Part shown: piece after piece, positions 39,272-46,887 of the stretch | Layout: each line of letters begins with the position of its first letter | Numbering within the stretch: the stretch's first letter is position 1 | Assembly (NCBI GenBank): GCA_002753225.1 | Contig: PDZS01000018.1 | Span: forward strand, 1 to 64,000 | DNA length: 64,000 nt | Source of the DNA: Deltaproteobacteria bacterium YD0425bin51 | GTDB taxonomy: Bacteria; Desulfobacterota; Desulfobacteria; Desulfobacterales; YD0425bin51 | Reading direction: 5' to 3' | Notes under the pieces: model-generated | The model's database searches: none | What the model was told of the DNA's origin: nothing | The model's input: only the letters and a program-made list of their open reading frames with translations | Position numbers and translations under genes: made by a program

Positions 39272-39711
39272 TTCCTCTCCTTTAATCTTTGGAGCAAATC
39301 AAAATGAAAGTCATCTTTACTAAAAGAAGCAAGCTCATATTCGTTTGAAAAATAAATTGCATCTTTTGGACAACTTTCTACACAAATTCCACATAAACTA
39401 CATTTAGTAAAATCTAATTTAAATGCTGAAAGAGTCTTACCCTTTTCACCTTCTTTTTTTTGGGTAATAACCTCAATACAACCTGATGGACATGCTCTTT
39501 CACACATACCACAAGCAATACATTGAATATCGCCCCCATGAGGATTAGGTACTAAATCAATATGACACCTAATATTAGGGGTAACGTCTATTTTTTCCCG
39601 AGGATATTGAACAGTAACTATCGGACTGATAGCAGCCTTAAAAGTTACCCCCAAACCTACTAATAAGCTCTTTCCGCCTATAAATATTTCTTTAAAATAA
39701 TCTTTAATCAT
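39268..39711 (-). CDS. nuoI: NADH-quinone oxidoreductase subunit I
   Basis: 147 residues with two 4Fe-4S motifs: Cys64, 67, 70, 74 and Cys104, 107, 110, 114 (N6a and N6b clusters in complex I). It passes electrons towards NuoB. The C-terminus is short. With no nuoE, nuoF or nuoG in the operon, the electron donor that docks here is likely ferredoxin or another module, as in Fpo-like complexes (inference from the family). Confidence 0.96.
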   Translation of the reverse strand: MIKDYFKEIFIGGKSLLVGLGVTFKAAISPIVTVQYPREKIDVTPNIRCHIDLVPNPHGGDIQCIACGMCERACPSGCIEVITQKKEGEKGKTLSAFKLDFTKCSLCGICVESCPKDAIYFSNEYELASFSKDDFHFDLLQRLKERK

Positions 39712-39714
39712 ATT

Positions 39715-40716
39715 TTATAGCTTCACAATCACTGCAGTTATTAAAAGATTTACAATAGAAATTGGTATCAAATACTTCCAAGCTAAATTAAGAAGCTGAT
39801 CAAAACGCACTCTTGGATATGTCCACCTAATCTGTACCATTAATATAAGAAGCGCATAAACCTTTATCATAAACCAAATAATATTGGTAAAGTCGCCAAA
39901 AGGTAAAGGAAAAGGTCCATGCCATCCCCCTAAAAATAAAACTGTCGCAATAGACGAAACGATGAACATATTCCCGTATTCACCAAGGAAGAATAGTCCA
40001 AAACCCATGCCTGAATATTCAGTATGAAAACCAGCAGTAAGTTCGCTTTCTGCTTCTGGAAGATCAAAAGGTGCACGATTAGTTTCTGCTAAACCCGAAA
40101 TAAAGTATACTATGAAAGCAATTGGCTGGAGTAAAACAAACCAGATCTTATTTTGCGCAGCTACAATTCCCTGCATGCTAAAAGTATTTGTCATAAGAAC
40201 TACAGAAAGGATAGACAATAAAATAGGAACCTCAAATGCAATATTTTGGGATACAGCACGCATTGCCCCAAATAATGAATATTTATTATCAGAAGCCCAT
40301 CCTGCAACTAAAAGCGCTAAAACATTTATTGCAGAAATTGCAAGAATAAAAACTATCCCTAAATCTAAATCTCTTGCTTGAAAACTTTTACTAAAAGGTA
40401 TTACAATGAATGGAAGTATTGACGGTGTAAAAGAAAGAAGAGGAGCTAACCTAAATAAAGGCTTATTTACATCTGTTGGAATAATAAGCTGTTTTGTAAT
40501 AAGCTTAATACCATCAATGATTGTCTGCAAGATCCCATGAGGACCTACTTCCATAGGACCTGGCCTTCGCTGGATATGTCCAGCGATTTTTCTCTCTAAG
40601 TAAACCATTATTATTGCATTTACAAAAATAAATGTAACAATAATAATAGACGAAATAATAATACGTATAAATTCAGGTGGAAACAATGAAAGAAAATCCA
40701 TAAATTTACCTGTCAA
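39715..40716 (-). CDS. nuoH: NADH-quinone oxidoreductase subunit H
   Basis: 333 residues, about eight membrane helices, forming the quinone chamber with NuoB and NuoD. Signature blocks are RRPGPMEVGPHGILQTIIDG (near 54-73) and AETNRAPFDLPEAESEL followed by AGFHTEYSGM. The first part of the gene overlaps the end of nuoD by 11 bases. nuoI follows three bases after its stop. Confidence 0.97.
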   Translation of the reverse strand: MTGKFMDFLSLFPPEFIRIIISSIIIVTFIFVNAIIMVYLERKIAGHIQRRPGPMEVGPHGILQTIIDGIKLITKQLIIPTDVNKPLFRLAPLLSFTPSILPFIVIPFSKSFQARDLDLGIVFILAISAINVLALLVAGWASDNKYSLFGAMRAVSQNIAFEVPILLSILSVVLMTNTFSMQGIVAAQNKIWFVLLQPIAFIVYFISGLAETNRAPFDLPEAESELTAGFHTEYSGMGFGLFFLGEYGNMFIVSSIATVLFLGGWHGPFPLPFGDFTNIIWFMIKVYALLILMVQIRWTYPRVRFDQLLNLAWKYLIPISIVNLLITAVIVKL

Positions 40717-41818
40717 TCTCCGGGATTACGAGGTCTAAGCTACCCATTGTAGCAACCATGTCAGCAAGTAACATCCCCTGACAAAGTTCAGGCAGCAAAC
40801 TTAAATTTGAATAAGAAGGAACCCTTATCTTTAAACGATAAGGAATTTCCGAACCATCGCCAACCATATAATATGAAAGCTCACCCCGCGCTGTCTCTAC
40901 TGCAAAATTATAATCACCAGGCGGAAGAGATATCTTTTTAGGAACTTTTCCTTTAAATGGACCATCAGGAAGCCTATCTAATGCTTGATCAATTATGCGA
41001 ATACTCTGCTCCATTTCCTGCATCTTTACAATATATCTGTCAAATGAATCACCGCTATGCCCTATTGGAATCTCAAAATCTAATTCCGGGTAAACTGAAT
41101 ATGGCTCATTTTTTCTAATATCATATTTAATTCCAGATCCCCTCAAAACTGCTCCAGTTACTCCATATCTTCGGGCCATATCTTGTGAAATTATCCCAAC
41201 GCCTTTAAGCCTTTTTATAAAAATTATATTATCAGTAACTAAATCTTTATAAATCTTAAATCTTTCTTTAAGGCGTATTAAAAAATCGCGTGTTTTATTT
41301 ATAAATTTATAATCAACATCTCTATAAACACCACCAACTCTATAATAACTATATGTAAGCCTTGAACCTGTAATATCTTCTAAGATATCTAAGATATGCT
41401 CTCTATCATCAAAGGTGTATAAAATAGGTGTAAATGCACCTAAATCTAACAAAAATGCACCAACCCACAGAAGATGACTTGACAACCTATTTAATTCAGA
41501 TGTTATAACCCTTATATATTCAGCCCTTTTTGGAACTTCAATCCCTGTCATTCTTTCAATTAAACCAACATATCCATGATTAAAAGGAAGAGCGCCTACA
41601 TAATCCATCCTAGGCATATTTGCATAAAAAGATTGCCATGCTCGTGATTCAGCCATTTTTTCATGCATTCTATGACCATATCCTAAAACAGGCTCCAAAT
41701 TTACGATATATTCTCCATCCATCTCAAGGATAACCCTTAATACTCCATGAGTACTAGGATGTTGTGGACCCATATTGAGTAAAAAACTTTCGCGATTTGT
41801 GCTATCCTGTTGAATCAT
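40706..41818 (-). CDS. nuoD: NADH-quinone oxidoreductase subunit D
   Basis: The 49-kDa-type subunit that shapes the quinone site, 370 residues. Visible blocks are MGPQHPSTHGVLRVILEMDG (16-35, with the quinone His), GYGHRMHEKMAESRAW, the TGSRLTYSYYRVGGV region and the final DLVIPEIDR. It is related to the large subunit of NiFe hydrogenases but lacks the metal-binding cysteines, as expected. It is slightly shorter than E. coli-type NuoCD fusions because NuoC is a separate gene, whose stop overlaps the nuoD start. Confidence 0.97.
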   Translation of the reverse strand: MIQQDSTNRESFLLNMGPQHPSTHGVLRVILEMDGEYIVNLEPVLGYGHRMHEKMAESRAWQSFYANMPRMDYVGALPFNHGYVGLIERMTGIEVPKRAEYIRVITSELNRLSSHLLWVGAFLLDLGAFTPILYTFDDREHILDILEDITGSRLTYSYYRVGGVYRDVDYKFINKTRDFLIRLKERFKIYKDLVTDNIIFIKRLKGVGIISQDMARRYGVTGAVLRGSGIKYDIRKNEPYSVYPELDFEIPIGHSGDSFDRYIVKMQEMEQSIRIIDQALDRLPDGPFKGKVPKKISLPPGDYNFAVETARGELSYYMVGDGSEIPYRLKIRVPSYSNLSLLPELCQGMLLADMVATMGSLDLVIPEIDR

Positions 41819-42363
41819 TAACTTACACTCTCCGCTTTTACTTTATCAGCTTTTGCTTTTTTCTCCCCTGTTTTTTTCTCCTCTTTTATTTGATCACGAT
41901 TAAATACTTTTTCAGAGGCTTTTAAAACTTTTTCATTTTTTAACAAGGGTTTTAAATCGACATCTTCCTCAGCTAAAATAAGCGTTTTAAGATTTGGATG
42001 TCCTGAGAAGACAACGCCTAAAAAATCTCGTGTTTCACGTTCATGCCAATCTGCACCTTGAAAAATATCTGAGATAGTTGGAATTGTTCCTTCTAAAGTA
42101 ACTGGCACTCTGATATTTATTCGAAACGACCCTTCAAAATAGGCAAATTGGTAAACAACTTCAATAAGTGGAGTAACGTGAACTGCAGTAACAAATACCA
42201 AATAAAATTTTTTATTATAAAGAGTTGTTACAAAATCACGAACTTGTTGAGAAGTCAGCGAAACTTCTAAATTATAACCGCATTTTTTAAAGTCAACTTC
42301 AGAAATTTTAACACTTTTATTTTGCAAATCCAAAATCAACTGTTTTTTTAACTCATCTTTCAT
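41818..42363 (-). CDS. nuoC: NADH-quinone oxidoreductase subunit C
   Basis: The 30-kDa-type subunit, 181 residues. The signature DWHERETRDFLGVVFSGHPN (about 105-124) is clear, followed by LKTLILAEE. The C-terminal 30 residues are a Lys/Glu/Ala-rich tail (EEKKTGEKKAKADKVKAESV) not needed for the fold and likely disordered. It shares one base with nuoD and is 19 bases from nuoB. Confidence 0.95.
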   Translation of the reverse strand: MKDELKKQLILDLQNKSVKISEVDFKKCGYNLEVSLTSQQVRDFVTTLYNKKFYLVFVTAVHVTPLIEVVYQFAYFEGSFRINIRVPVTLEGTIPTISDIFQGADWHERETRDFLGVVFSGHPNLKTLILAEEDVDLKPLLKNEKVLKASEKVFNRDQIKEEKKTGEKKAKADKVKAESVS

Positions 42364-42382
42364 AAAAACCTGTTTACTATAC

Positions 42383-42985
42383 TTAAATTGAAAGCAATTG
42401 AGGCTTTTTCTTTACCTTATCCGGGTCTATTTTTCTCTGTGGAAATGGATATCTTACACCTGCTATTTTTTCCTGCAACTTTAATATTCCTTCAATTAGA
42501 GCCTCAGGTCTTGGAGGACATCCAGGAATATAAATATCAACAGGAATAAGCTTATCCACACCTTCAATAACGCTATAATTCTCTTTTACTGCAAAAGGAC
42601 CTCCTGATATAGCACAATTTCCCATTGCAATTACCCATTTAGGAGCAGGAATTTGGTCATAAAGTGTAAGAACTGCTGGAGCCATTTTTTTATTTACAGT
42701 TCCTGACACAATCAAAAGATCAGATTGACGAGCTGATGGCCTAAAAACTTCTGCTCCATATCTAGAGATATCTATCCGAGCCATACCAGCAGCCATCATT
42801 TCTATTGCACAGCAAGCCAAGCCAAAAGTAAGAGGCCAAATTGAATTAGCTTGACAGAATTTTAATAACTTATCTAGCGCCTCTATTCTAGCAAGAGGAG
42901 CCGGGTACATCTCTTTTGAACCAATGTCGTATTTGGCTCTTAAGTTCTCTGCAAATATATCTATACTTTTCTTCTCTTCTCCCAC
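42383..42985 (-). CDS. nuoB: NADH-quinone oxidoreductase subunit B
   Basis: Carries the terminal N2 cluster. The 200-residue protein has the tandem Cys58-Cys59 in [12 protein letters not shown], Cys124 in [11 protein letters not shown] and Cys156 in [11 protein letters not shown], the full ligand set. The tail after about 180 is short and charged. Its start overlaps the nuoA end by 25 bases. Confidence 0.97.
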   Translation of the reverse strand: MGEEKKSIDIFAENLRAKYDIGSKEMYPAPLARIEALDKLLKFCQANSIWPLTFGLACCAIEMMAAGMARIDISRYGAEVFRPSARQSDLLIVSGTVNKKMAPAVLTLYDQIPAPKWVIAMGNCAISGGPFAVKENYSVIEGVDKLIPVDIYIPGCPPRPEALIEGILKLQEKIAGVRYPFPQRKIDPDKVKKKPQLLSI

Positions 42986-43353
42986 CTAAAGACTCCTTTA
43001 ACCCAAGGATAAACAACTGCTAATGATAGAATAAAAATAAAAATAACCAATTCGACTATACCACGAACACTTGACACTTTATTAAAAGCTGTTGCCACAG
43101 GAAAAAGATATAAAATATCAACGTCAAATGCTAAAAATATTAAACCATATAAATAGTATGCAATTCCAAATCTAATATCATAAGCCTTGCAAAATGGATC
43201 CATACCGCATTCATATATTTGAACAGTTTTTTCAAACTTTGTGTAACGGGGTGTCAAAAGATGAGAAAGAATAAAAGGAGCAAAAGCTGCTGCAAATCCT
43301 ATAATTCCAAAAAAGAATATATACATCGAATCTATTAGATATTCTTGAGTCAT
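42961..43353 (-). CDS. nuoA: NADH-quinone oxidoreductase subunit A
   Basis: 130 residues with three membrane helices. The conserved loop [20 protein letters not shown] (about 47-66) holds the Cys that lines the quinone tunnel, and the second helix block [15 protein letters not shown] follows. It is the first gene of the 13-gene complex I operon, downstream of a near-consensus promoter. Confidence 0.95.
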   Translation of the reverse strand: MTQEYLIDSMYIFFFGIIGFAAAFAPFILSHLLTPRYTKFEKTVQIYECGMDPFCKAYDIRFGIAYYLYGLIFLAFDVDILYLFPVATAFNKVSSVRGIVELVIFIFILSLAVVYPWVKGVFRWEKRRKV

Positions 43354-43408
43354 ATTTTTTAATACCTTTAGTTATTAGAATATTCTTTTTTTATTCAAAA
43401 GAAAGGGC

Positions 43409-43437
43409 AATATAATATCTAATTTAGTTAATGTCAA
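43409..43437 (-). promoter_or_regulatory. Sigma-70-type promoter of the complex I operon
   Basis: On the minus strand a perfect TTGACA (43437-43432), a 17-base spacer and TATATT (43414-43409), about 55 bases before the nuoA start. It is the only near-consensus promoter in the 180-base gap shared with the divergent plus-strand operon. No equally good promoter was found for that operon. Confidence 0.72.
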
Positions 43438-43533
43438 ATAAAAATTTGCAAAAGTCATTTCTCTTTCCTAATTTTTTTTTTTATGCTAATACCTTAAAAT
43501 TAAGCATTTTTTCCAATATAGGATACCATTATT

Positions 43534-45450
43534 TTGAAAAAAATTATAATTTATATTATCTTGATTATAAATTTATTCCTTTATTCATTTTTATCTTGTA
43601 AGGGAAATTCAAAAGAAGAAATTTATCCTGAAATCATAAATGTCAAACCTTTTGAAGCTACAATAACATGGGGAACTAAAAAATTAAATAAAGGTCGTAT
43701 TTTTTATCATCCTATAACCGATGACAAAAACATTTCATTAGCAGAAGAATCAATACAATTATCCTATAAACATGAAATTATCTTAACAGGTCTAAAACCC
43801 TCCACCAGATACACTTACTGGATTGATAAATCAAACTTCCGTTTTCAATTTCAAACACAACCCGAAGCAACCTCTCCATTTTCTTTTATTTTATTAATCG
43901 GGAACATTTTGCAATTTGATCTTAAAGATCTTATTATTTCTGAGCTTCCTGAATTTTTATTTTATCTTAAACCTATATCTGAAATAAATACTGATTCTTT
44001 TAAAGAAATAAGACCATTTCTGCCAATTTTTTACACTCAAGAATCATTCCAAATTATTCAGTGGGGGGGGCTATCTCTTATAATTATAAATAACAGTCTA
44101 AATTATTTAGAAGGAATTAAAAATTATTTAGACAAATTTACAGGCCATACCATTGGAATTATAACAAACTTTGAACAGATTCCATCTAATTTACAGTCAT
44201 TTTTTGTAGATCATAATAAAATAAATCCTACCCATTCTATTGCTTTCATTTTAAGACCCGGGAGTTCATTAACATCATCTGATAAAAACGGTATAAAATA
44301 TTTATCTATACCAATAAAAGAACAAAAAGGTTCTGCAATACGATTTGATGTAGACACAGAATTTGTAAAGGCAAATTTTATAAAAGAAGGTAAAGAAATA
44401 CTTTTAAAATCACCTCCTCTAAAGCAAAATAGGACATGTGAAGAATGTAGAAGACTTGCAGATAAAGGGGCATATGAAGAAAGTATCCATGCATATATCG
44501 AGTTTATTGAAAATCATAAAGGGCATTTTCAGCTTGAAGATGCTTATTATGCAATTGGATTAATTTATGATGAAAAATTGTTTCAATTTAAAGATGCTCT
44601 TTCATGGTATCAAAGATTAATTAATGAATATCCTGGAGGCACACTTTCAACTTTTGCAAAACAGAGAGTTAAATATTTAAAAGATTTTGAAGAACATGAT
44701 TTTGAACCTCTATCAAAATTTGAGAGAATTAAAAAGATTGAATTTGGCAGGCAGATTCAAAATATTAAAGCAAAAGAATCTCTTTTAAAGCAGATTGAAG
44801 AGATTATTAGTAAATACCCTGCCTCCAATTTGGCTCCGGTTATGCAATACTGGATATCTAACCAATATCGCCAAATATATTTAGAAAAAGCAGTTGAATC
44901 ATACTATAAATTAAAAAAAAATTACCCAAGTTATGAACATGCAAAAGAAGCTATGATTGACATAGGAGATACCTATTATCAATTTGAAAAATACAATGAA
45001 GCTATATCTGCGTATGAAAAAGCATTAAAAGAACTTCCAGCTTTGAGTGAAACAATTATGAATCAAATCAAAAGATGCAATCGAAATATTTTGCGGGATA
45101 GACTGGCTCACCTTTCTTTAGGAATAATTATTTTGTTTACATTAATTGGCTTTTTTTTAAAACCTATAAGTTTATCCTATAAAAATCGTAAATTAGTCTT
45201 TATTATAGGACTTATTATTTTATTTATTCTTTTTATCTATGGATTTATTATTCATGAACAGTTTTCATCAAAAATAGAAATGTATCTATTTGTTTTTATT
45301 ATTCCGATTATGGCATCCCTTAGTTCTTGGATTTCTATATTATTTCGTGCTCCTTTAGGTATTATTATTGGACTTTTTTATTTTATTTCATCTCTCTACC
45401 TAATAATATACTACATTAATATTCATTACTTAATCATTTTTAAATTATAG
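43534..45450 (+). CDS. Lipoprotein with degenerate phosphatase-like domain, TPRs and C-terminal membrane helices
   Basis: 638 residues. The signal peptide ends FLSC (Cys22, a lipoprotein-like site). A fibronectin/purple-acid-phosphatase N-terminal-like domain spans 33-110 (ATITWGTKKLNKGRIFY, then LTGLKPSTRYTYWI). The next part (about 115-290) runs parallel to the metallophosphatase domain encoded at 46884 but has lost the metal motifs: LLIGNILQFD stands where that protein has VYGDPRPGD. A CxxC (Cys302, Cys305) precedes TPR helices at about 308-500. Four membrane helices end the protein (about 527-638). The start is TTG with AGGA upstream. A run of eight G lies in codons 177-179. It heads the nine-gene peptide/radical SAM run. 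No exact family is recognised. Confidence 0.65.
   Translation: MKKIIIYIILIINLFLYSFLSCKGNSKEEIYPEIINVKPFEATITWGTKKLNKGRIFYHPITDDKNISLAEESIQLSYKHEIILTGLKPSTRYTYWIDKSNFRFQFQTQPEATSPFSFILLIGNILQFDLKDLIISELPEFLFYLKPISEINTDSFKEIRPFLPIFYTQESFQIIQWGGLSLIIINNSLNYLEGIKNYLDKFTGHTIGIITNFEQIPSNLQSFFVDHNKINPTHSIAFILRPGSSLTSSDKNGIKYLSIPIKEQKGSAIRFDVDTEFVKANFIKEGKEILLKSPPLKQNRTCEECRRLADKGAYEESIHAYIEFIENHKGHFQLEDAYYAIGLIYDEKLFQFKDALSWYQRLINEYPGGTLSTFAKQRVKYLKDFEEHDFEPLSKFERIKKIEFGRQIQNIKAKESLLKQIEEIISKYPASNLAPVMQYWISNQYRQIYLEKAVESYYKLKKNYPSYEHAKEAMIDIGDTYYQFEKYNEAISAYEKALKELPALSETIMNQIKRCNRNILRDRLAHLSLGIIILFTLIGFFLKPISLSYKNRKLVFIIGLIILFILFIYGFIIHEQFSSKIEMYLFVFIIPIMASLSSWISILFRAPLGIIIGLFYFISSLYLIIYYINIHYLIIFKL
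44063..44070 (+). repeat. Homopolymer G8 inside coding sequence
   Basis: Eight consecutive G in a very AT-rich gene, encoding part of QWGGL. Tracts of this kind are prone to slippage, which would truncate the 638-residue lipoprotein. Whether it varies in the population cannot be seen here. Confidence 0.9.
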
Positions 45451-45462
45451 GAGGATATTTTA

Positions 45463-46263
45463 ATGAAAAAATCAGTAGTATTTGTTATATTAACTTTTTT
45501 TTCTCTTTCTTTTAATTCTCAGGCAAAAACTGGTATTTCTGACATTAAAGCTTATGCAAAAGCAGAAGTAACGATTGAGCAGCTTAGAAAACAAAAAGAA
45601 GTTAACTGGAAGGAAATAGCAGCGCAATATGAAATAACTGCAAAAATTGTAAAAGATATTGATTCCAAACATGGTACAAATTATGATAAGGAAATTCTGG
45701 AAGCATTAAAGAAATGTGAAGCAAATGAAAACCCTAAAGTTAACCAGCAGATAATCGGTAAAGGTCTTCAGCATGTTACAGTATTGGCCATTCAAGATGA
45801 ACTTAAAAATATTAATAAATCAAAATTAGCATCTCAAAATATAGCTGCTTTTTTTGAAGGAATTAGACCAACTTTTCAGCGCAGAGATAAAGACTTTTTT
45901 GAAGATAAAAAAAATCTTGAAAATATTGCAGATCAAGCATTAAAAACCCTTCTTAATAATGAAGCAAAAAATCAAATGACCTCAAGAATGGAACTTGAAA
46001 ATATTTTGTTTAGAACTTATGCTCTATCTGTTCTTTTTGAAGTAATTGAAATTGAATCTATTCGTGAATCTAATCTTCCAGAATGCGATGTCAAAAGAAT
46101 GGAGGCACAAATTTTTTATCGTATTATTCAACCTCAAATCAAGAAAAAAAGTCCATCTGCAGATGAGGCAATTAGCAAAATGTTAAGCGGCAGTTATGCA
46201 ACTATGAATGCAAAATTTTTGGAAGAAAACCTAAGTTATGGAAGGCAAAATATTAAAAATTAA
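45463..46263 (+). CDS. Secreted helical protein with two cysteines
   Basis: 266 residues. The signal peptide (1-21) has cleavage likely after SQA. The mature protein is helical and polar, with only two cysteines (Cys85 in LKKCEANEN and Cys208 in LPECDVKRM), which could form one disulfide. A conserved-looking block is KVNQQIIGKGLQHVTVLAIQ (95-114). No enzyme motif is visible and I do not recognise the family. A very good AGGAGG stands just before the ATG, the strongest ribosome-binding site of the operon, so this may be the most abundant product. The peptide gene starts inside its last 26 bases. Confidence 0.6.
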   Translation: MKKSVVFVILTFFSLSFNSQAKTGISDIKAYAKAEVTIEQLRKQKEVNWKEIAAQYEITAKIVKDIDSKHGTNYDKEILEALKKCEANENPKVNQQIIGKGLQHVTVLAIQDELKNINKSKLASQNIAAFFEGIRPTFQRRDKDFFEDKKNLENIADQALKTLLNNEAKNQMTSRMELENILFRTYALSVLFEVIEIESIRESNLPECDVKRMEAQIFYRIIQPQIKKKSPSADEAISKMLSGSYATMNAKFLEENLSYGRQNIKN

Positions 46264-46423
46264 GACTGGTTATAATCCAAACTCTAGTTCAGTAGGAACT
46301 CAGATTCCTACTTTCTTACTGCTCGGACTAGGATCTGGTATTCTAAGTATTATTATTGTTCAACTTTTCAATTTTATTGATAAATGTATTCAAAAAAAAA
46401 AAGACGATATTTCATCTGGATAA
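46238..46423 (+). CDS. Short membrane peptide 1 with the GYNPNSSS motif
   Basis: 61 residues. The N-terminus MEGKILKIKTGYNPNSSSVG is followed by one hydrophobic helix (about 24-46) and a charged tail ending KKKDDISSG. Residues 3-20 are nearly the same as in the second peptide encoded at 49181 (GKILKIK-GYNPNSSS-G), while the helix and tail differ. This is the reverse of what chance similarity or a shared membrane anchor would give. It starts inside the end of the secreted-protein gene and overlaps the TlpA-like gene. With a radical SAM/SPASM enzyme in the same operon it is a candidate substrate for modification (inference). One Cys (in DKCIQ) lies after the helix. Confidence 0.75.
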   Translation: MEGKILKIKTGYNPNSSSVGTQIPTFLLLGLGSGILSIIIVQLFNFIDKCIQKKKDDISSG

Positions 46424-46887
46424 CCTTATTATTTATTATTCAAGGATGTATTGATGACAATTACGCCGTAAAAGAAGGTAATTTTTCCCCTGATTTTCAA
46501 TTAACAAATTTAGAACATGGTAGATTTTTTTTAAATCAGCAAAGGGGAAAATTTGTTATTTTAATATTTTGGGCGACATGGTGTCAACAATGTAAAGGAG
46601 CTTTGCTTGAGCTAAAGCTTTTTATTGAAAAATATAAAGATAAAAATGTGATACTATCTGGTATATGCTCAGATCCTGAAAATATGGATGATGTTAAAAA
46701 AATAGTCTATGAAATGAATCTTAACTACCCTACCCTTTTAGATAATAGTGCAAAAGTTTTTTCAAAATATAAATTAAGAGCTTTTCCAGCAATAATCCTA
46801 ATTAATATTGATGGCAAAATTGATCTAATAAGATATGGTTATAATAAAAATATTCTGTATCAAATCAAAAAGAAATTAGAATTATGA
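46384..46887 (+). CDS. TlpA/ResA-like thioredoxin lipoprotein
   Basis: 167 residues. The signal peptide ends in a lipobox-like IQGC (Cys22), so it is probably anchored on the outer face of the inner membrane. The thioredoxin-like domain (about 32-165) has the active-site pair Cys67 and Cys70 in FWATWCQQC and the cis-proline Pro135 in AFPAIILI. This redox family reduces disulfides, for example in cytochrome c assembly. It begins inside the peptide 1 gene and its TGA overlaps the ATG of the phosphatase-thioredoxin-CcdA fusion, which could reduce it from the membrane. Confidence 0.85.
   Translation: MYSKKKRRYFIWITLLFIIQGCIDDNYAVKEGNFSPDFQLTNLEHGRFFLNQQRGKFVILIFWATWCQQCKGALLELKLFIEKYKDKNVILSGICSDPENMDDVKKIVYEMNLNYPTLLDNSAKVFSKYKLRAFPAIILINIDGKIDLIRYGYNKNILYQIKKKLEL
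46392..46402 (+). repeat. Homopolymer A11 in overlapping genes
   Basis: Eleven consecutive A shared by the end of peptide 1 (QKKKDD) and the start of the TlpA-like gene (SKKKRR). A run this long can cause polymerase slippage and change the reading frame of either product. Confidence 0.9.
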
